7,579 bases of DNA from Deltaproteobacteria bacterium (GTDB lineage Bacteria > Desulfobacterota > Desulfarculia > Adiutricales > Adiutricaceae): NCBI GenBank assembly GCA_031267005.1, contig JAIRZX010000225.1, positions 1 to 7,579 on the forward strand. The letters run 5' to 3'. Of the stretch, positions 5,397 to 7,579 are shown piece after piece; position 1 is the first letter of the stretch; every line of letters starts with the position of its first letter. The notes under the pieces were generated by a model. The model had not been told where the DNA came from. It did no database searches and saw nothing but the letters and a program-made list of their open reading frames with translations. The translations under genes and the position numbers were made by a program.

Positions 5397-6950
5397 ATGC
5401 TCATCCTATGCCTCGGCAGCGAGTACTTCCACGACGCCTTCCACAAGCTCGGGCACACGGTCCTCGCCCCGCCGCACCAGGAAGGCTACCCCGTGGACGC
5501 CCTCTTCAACAACCTCCGCGACCGCCCGGATCTCATCGTGTACACCGACCACCTGGGCGTCCACGGCTGGCCGGAGGGCATAGCCGACCTCCACGGCGTG
5601 CCGAGGGTCTACTACGCGGTGGACACGCCCATCAACCTCTGGTGGCAGAGGCATTTCGCCAGGCTCTTCGACTACGTCTTCGCGGACCAGAAGCCCTGCG
5701 CGGACGAGCTCTCCCAGATCGGCGTAAAGGCGGGCTGGCTCCCCGTGGGCGTGGACGCCAAGAGCTACCTTCCCTCGTCGGGCGAGGGCGAGGGCGAAGG
5801 CAAGCTCTACGACTTCGGCTTCGTGGGGGTCCTGGACGAGGGCAGGAGGCCCAAGAGGGCCAGGCTCATGAACCTCATCTCCCAGCGCTACTCGGTGAAG
5901 ACCGCCGGTTCCCGCGGGGACGGCTGGGTGGGCCCCGGCGAGTCCGGGCAGCTCTACCGCCAGTCCAAGCTCGCGTTGAATGAGAACCTCTTCCCGGGGG
6001 TCACCATGCGCATGCTGGAGGCCATGGCCTCCGGGGCGGTGCTGTTCACCGAGAAGGCCGGGGGCGATCTGGGCGAGCTGTTCACCCCGGGCGAGGAATT
6101 CGCCTGGTTCGACCCGCCGGAGCTCCTGGACGCCGCCGAGAACTGGCTGGGCGACGAGAAGCTGAGGAAGCGCGTGGCGAAGCGCGCCTCAGAAAAGGTC
6201 CAAAGCTTCCACGACGTGGTGAACCGCGCGGAGAGCTTCCTTTCCGCCGTCCAGGGCGTCAATCCCGGAACCGCGCTCTCCGGCAAGGCCGCCGCGGACG
6301 AGGAGGGGCGCTTCCTCTTCCTCACCGCCTTGAGGTGGCCCCGCGAGGACGGCCAGAAAAGGCTCGTGCGCGCCGAGAAGCTCTTCCGGGACGCGGACTC
6401 CAGGGGCGAGCTCTCCCCGGCGGGGCTCTTCATGCTGGGCCACATCCAAAGGCTCAAGAAGAAGCCGGAGGACGCCAAGGCCTACCTGTCCCGCGCCTGG
6501 GAGGCAGGGGAAATCAGGGGCGCCTTAGGCATGGGGATGCTCAGCTTGGCCAGCCAGGACACCTCGGCCGCGTCCGAATGGCTCTCCCGCTTCACGGGCG
6601 TCGGGGACTTCCCCAAGCTCACGCTGGACTCGCTGAGCTTCCCCGCAGCGAAGCTGGTCGCGAAAAAGCTCCTGGACTCGGGCGAGGACGTCTGCCCGGG
6701 CTTCTCGAGGGGCCAGCACGACCCAGCGGTCTGGACCGCCTTCGAGTTCTACCTCACGGCCTTCAACGCCGACCCTTCGGATCTGGAGTGCGCCCGCAGC
6801 CTGTGCGGCATACTCCTGAACCGCGGCGCCGCCGCCGAGGCGCTGGAGTTCGCCCAGAAGGCCATGGAGCACCACCCCGAGGACGAGGTGCTGGGCGCGG
6901 TGTTCGCCGAGGCCGGCAGGGAGACCTACCTGACCGTCAACATGAACTGA
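5397..6950 (+). CDS. CgeB-type glycosyltransferase with helical TPR-like C-terminal half
   Basis: The 517-residue product looks like a cytoplasmic GT-B glycosyltransferase of the CgeB / Glyco_trans_1_2 type. Such enzymes transfer sugars from nucleotide donors, often to surface glycans, flagellin or spore polysaccharide. The N-terminal Rossmann half starts MLILCLGSEYFHDAF and contains RPDLIVYTDHLGVHGWP (43-59), RVYYAVDTPINLWW (70-83) and DYVFADQKPCADEL (92-105). The second half has YDFGFVGVLDEGRR (138-151) and the donor-binding signature RMLEAMASGAVLFTEKAG (205-222) with GDLGELFTPGEEFAWF (223-238). Residues about 300-500 are helical and TPR-like (SPAGLFMLGHIQRLKKKPEDA and AAEALEFAQKAMEHHPEDE). 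A Gly-Glu run (129-135) lies in a loop. There is no signal peptide or membrane segment. The acceptor and donor sugars cannot be told from the sequence. The upstream radical SAM gene on the same strand suggests a shared modification locus, but the 427-base gap allows separate transcription. Confidence 0.83.
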   Translation: MLILCLGSEYFHDAFHKLGHTVLAPPHQEGYPVDALFNNLRDRPDLIVYTDHLGVHGWPEGIADLHGVPRVYYAVDTPINLWWQRHFARLFDYVFADQKPCADELSQIGVKAGWLPVGVDAKSYLPSSGEGEGEGKLYDFGFVGVLDEGRRPKRARLMNLISQRYSVKTAGSRGDGWVGPGESGQLYRQSKLALNENLFPGVTMRMLEAMASGAVLFTEKAGGDLGELFTPGEEFAWFDPPELLDAAENWLGDEKLRKRVAKRASEKVQSFHDVVNRAESFLSAVQGVNPGTALSGKAAADEEGRFLFLTALRWPREDGQKRLVRAEKLFRDADSRGELSPAGLFMLGHIQRLKKKPEDAKAYLSRAWEAGEIRGALGMGMLSLASQDTSAASEWLSRFTGVGDFPKLTLDSLSFPAAKLVAKKLLDSGEDVCPGFSRGQHDPAVWTAFEFYLTAFNADPSDLECARSLCGILLNRGAAAEALEFAQKAMEHHPEDEVLGAVFAEAGRETYLTVNMN

Positions 6951-6954
6951 CCCG

Positions 6955-6972
6955 CCGGCTATTCTACGCCGG
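6955..6972 (+). terminator. Weak hairpin immediately after the glycosyltransferase stop codon
   Basis: CCGGC at 6955-6959 pairs with GCCGG at 6968-6972 across an 8-base loop, starting 5 bases after the TGA. The stem is short and there is no T run. Location is the only real support for a terminator role. Confidence 0.25.
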
Positions 6973-7005
6973 AGCTTCCGATTCAGCCCTTATCCCCGTA
7001 TCCCC

Positions 7006-7069
7006 GTATCCCGGGTTGCCCGTATCCCGGGTTGCCCGCATCCCGGGTTGCCCGTATCCCGGGTTGCCC
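7006..7069. repeat. 16-base tandem repeat x4
   Basis: GTATCCCGGGTTGCCC is repeated four times without gaps (7006, 7022, 7038, 7054), with one base change in the third copy. It is preceded by degenerate TATCCCC units from about 6991. Each unit carries the palindrome CCCGGG. Confidence 0.95.
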
Positions 7070-7080
7070 TTCGGACCGGG

Positions 7081-7212
7081 CGCCTCCGCTCGGAAACGTT
7101 CCGGGGGACGCCTTCGCTCGACCGCTTTCGCGCGGACGCCCTTTCTCAGGCGCTTTCGCGCGGACGCCCTTTCTCGGACGCCTTCGCGCGGACGCCCTTT
7201 TCCGGACGCCTA
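7081..7212. repeat. 28-base tandem repeat, about three clear copies plus decayed units
   Basis: Units start at 7123, 7151 and 7179. The first two differ only in the last three bases and the third has a few changes. All share the core TTCGCGCGGACGCCC. A decayed 28-base unit (7081-7108), half a unit (7109-7122) and the start of another (7207-7212) flank them. The array follows the 16-base repeats almost directly. Confidence 0.85.
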
Positions 7213-7252
7213 ATACGCGGAAGTTTGGATTCGGGCGACTCTAAGCCGGCGC

Positions 7253-7284
7253 CTCGGCGCGGGCGCCCTTACGCGGGCGCCGAG
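7253..7284. other. GC inverted repeat
   Basis: CTCGGCGC at 7253-7260 pairs exactly with GCGCCGAG at 7277-7284 across a 16-base loop that is itself GC-rich. It lies between the 28-base array and the next gene. Confidence 0.4.
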
Positions 7285-7361
7285 AACGCGGAGGCCCGTC
7301 CCGGAGGCCCGGGCGGGGACGAGTGACGAGGCCCCTCATTGGAGGTCGGCCCCGAGCGCCG

Positions 7362-7378
7362 GCCCGGCAACGCCGGGC
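7362..7378. other. 7-bp GC hairpin with 3-base loop
   Basis: GCCCGGC at 7362-7368 pairs with GCCGGGC at 7372-7378 around AAC. It is about 140 bases upstream of the gene start at 7518. No T run follows on the plus strand. Confidence 0.4.
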
Positions 7379-7476
7379 GGCCAGCACTCCCCTCCCCCTC
7401 TACTCAACGGGACGCGGACTTTTCCGCGCCCAGCGGGCTCCTCCCCGGCCGTCCCCGGCGCCTCCGGGGCGGGGGA

Positions 7477-7503
7477 ACGCCAGCCGTCAACTACGCCAGC
7501 CGT
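7477..7503. repeat. 11-base direct duplication, period 16
   Basis: ACGCCAGCCGT occurs at 7477-7487 and again at 7493-7503, directly before the ribosome binding site GGAG (7508-7511) of the gene starting at 7518. It probably lies in the untranslated leader or promoter region of that gene. Confidence 0.7.
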
Positions 7504-7517
7504 TTACGGAGAAAGCC

Positions 7518-7579
7518 ATGCCTGAAACAGATACCGCCTTCCGCGGACCGATCCCTTCCCCCGAGGCCGCGGCCGGGCG
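7518..7579 (+). CDS. Start of an unidentified gene, truncated by the window edge
   Basis: Only 20 codons are visible, beginning MPETDTAFRGPIPSPE and then running into Ala/Gly-rich sequence. The start is supported by GGAG at 7508-7511, 6 bases upstream of the ATG, much like the glycosyltransferase start. The visible part is too short to assign a family. It has the same strand and GC-rich codon style as the radical SAM and glycosyltransferase genes, so it may belong to the same locus. Confidence 0.55.
   Translation, partial: MPETDTAFRGPIPSPEAAAG

Larger units (their letters stand above)
6951..7517. other. Repeat-rich spacer downstream of the glycosyltransferase
   Basis: 567 bases without a convincing gene. 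From left to right it contains a weak hairpin just after the stop codon, a 16-base tandem repeat (7006-7069), a 28-base repeat array (7081-7212), two GC hairpins (7253-7284, 7362-7378) and a duplicated 11-base motif (7477-7503) just before the ribosome binding site of the next gene. Open frames through the repeats encode repetitive Arg/Phe/Pro peptides and are not credible. Confidence 0.65.

Noticed and set aside
4774..5583. 269-codon open frame overlapping the start of the glycosyltransferase
   Set aside because: Low-complexity Arg/Pro/Ala product, and its end is an alternative frame of the glycosyltransferase, which has a good ribosome site and family motifs.
7081..7212. CRISPR-like array
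   Set aside because: The 28-base units abut directly with no unique spacers, so this is a plain tandem repeat.
6335..7213. 292-codon plus-strand frame running through the repeats
   Set aside because: It is an alternative frame of the glycosyltransferase that continues into tandem repeats; composition is Gly/Arg/Pro-biased.
123..7534. 14-base inverted match between the fic gene (123-136) and the first codons of the gene at 7518 (7521-7534)
   Set aside because: A match of this length between two places in a 7.6-kb window has a modest but real chance of arising at random, it lies inside coding sequence on both sides, and nothing around it suggests recombination sites.

Overview
The window is a patchwork. 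The left end (about 1-950) is AT-rich. The rest (about 950-7579) is very GC-rich, with a strong preference for G or C at third codon positions. The GC-rich part reads like a Gram-negative bacterial chromosome. A deltaproteobacterium (Desulfobacterota) or similar is a weak guess, based only on codon style and protein content. Gene density is low: about half the window has no convincing gene, and those spacers are full of short tandem repeats and GC hairpins.

Layout: (1) 1-507 is the 3' part of a fic-family gene with the catalytic motif HPFREGNGRAQREF. Its coding frame runs without interruption into at least 16 perfect copies of the 7-base unit CTATTCG, which extends off the left edge. (2) 508-1500 holds no gene but has a second 7-base tandem repeat (CATATGA x4) and marks the AT-to-GC transition. 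(3) 1501-2334, minus strand, encodes a 277-residue protein I do not recognise. (4) 2335-3676 is a long gene-free GC-rich divergent spacer with hairpins and direct repeats. (5) 3677-4969, plus strand, encodes a radical SAM protein with a C-terminal SPASM-like cysteine cluster; a hexapeptide repeat is inserted between the two domains. (6) 4970-5396 is a spacer with two strong adjacent hairpins. (7) 5397-6950, plus strand, encodes a CgeB-type glycosyltransferase with a helical, TPR-like C-terminal half. (8) 6951-7517 is a spacer with 16-base and 28-base tandem repeats. (9) A new gene starts at 7518 and runs off the right edge.

The radical SAM and glycosyltransferase genes share a strand and could belong to one surface-glycan or protein-modification locus, but the 427-base gap means co-transcription is only inferred. 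The most notable feature is the heptamer tract fused in frame to fic. Its length is not a multiple of three, and the two alternative frames hit stops at 120-122 and 170-172. This is the architecture expected of a phase-variable (ON/OFF) Fic enzyme.
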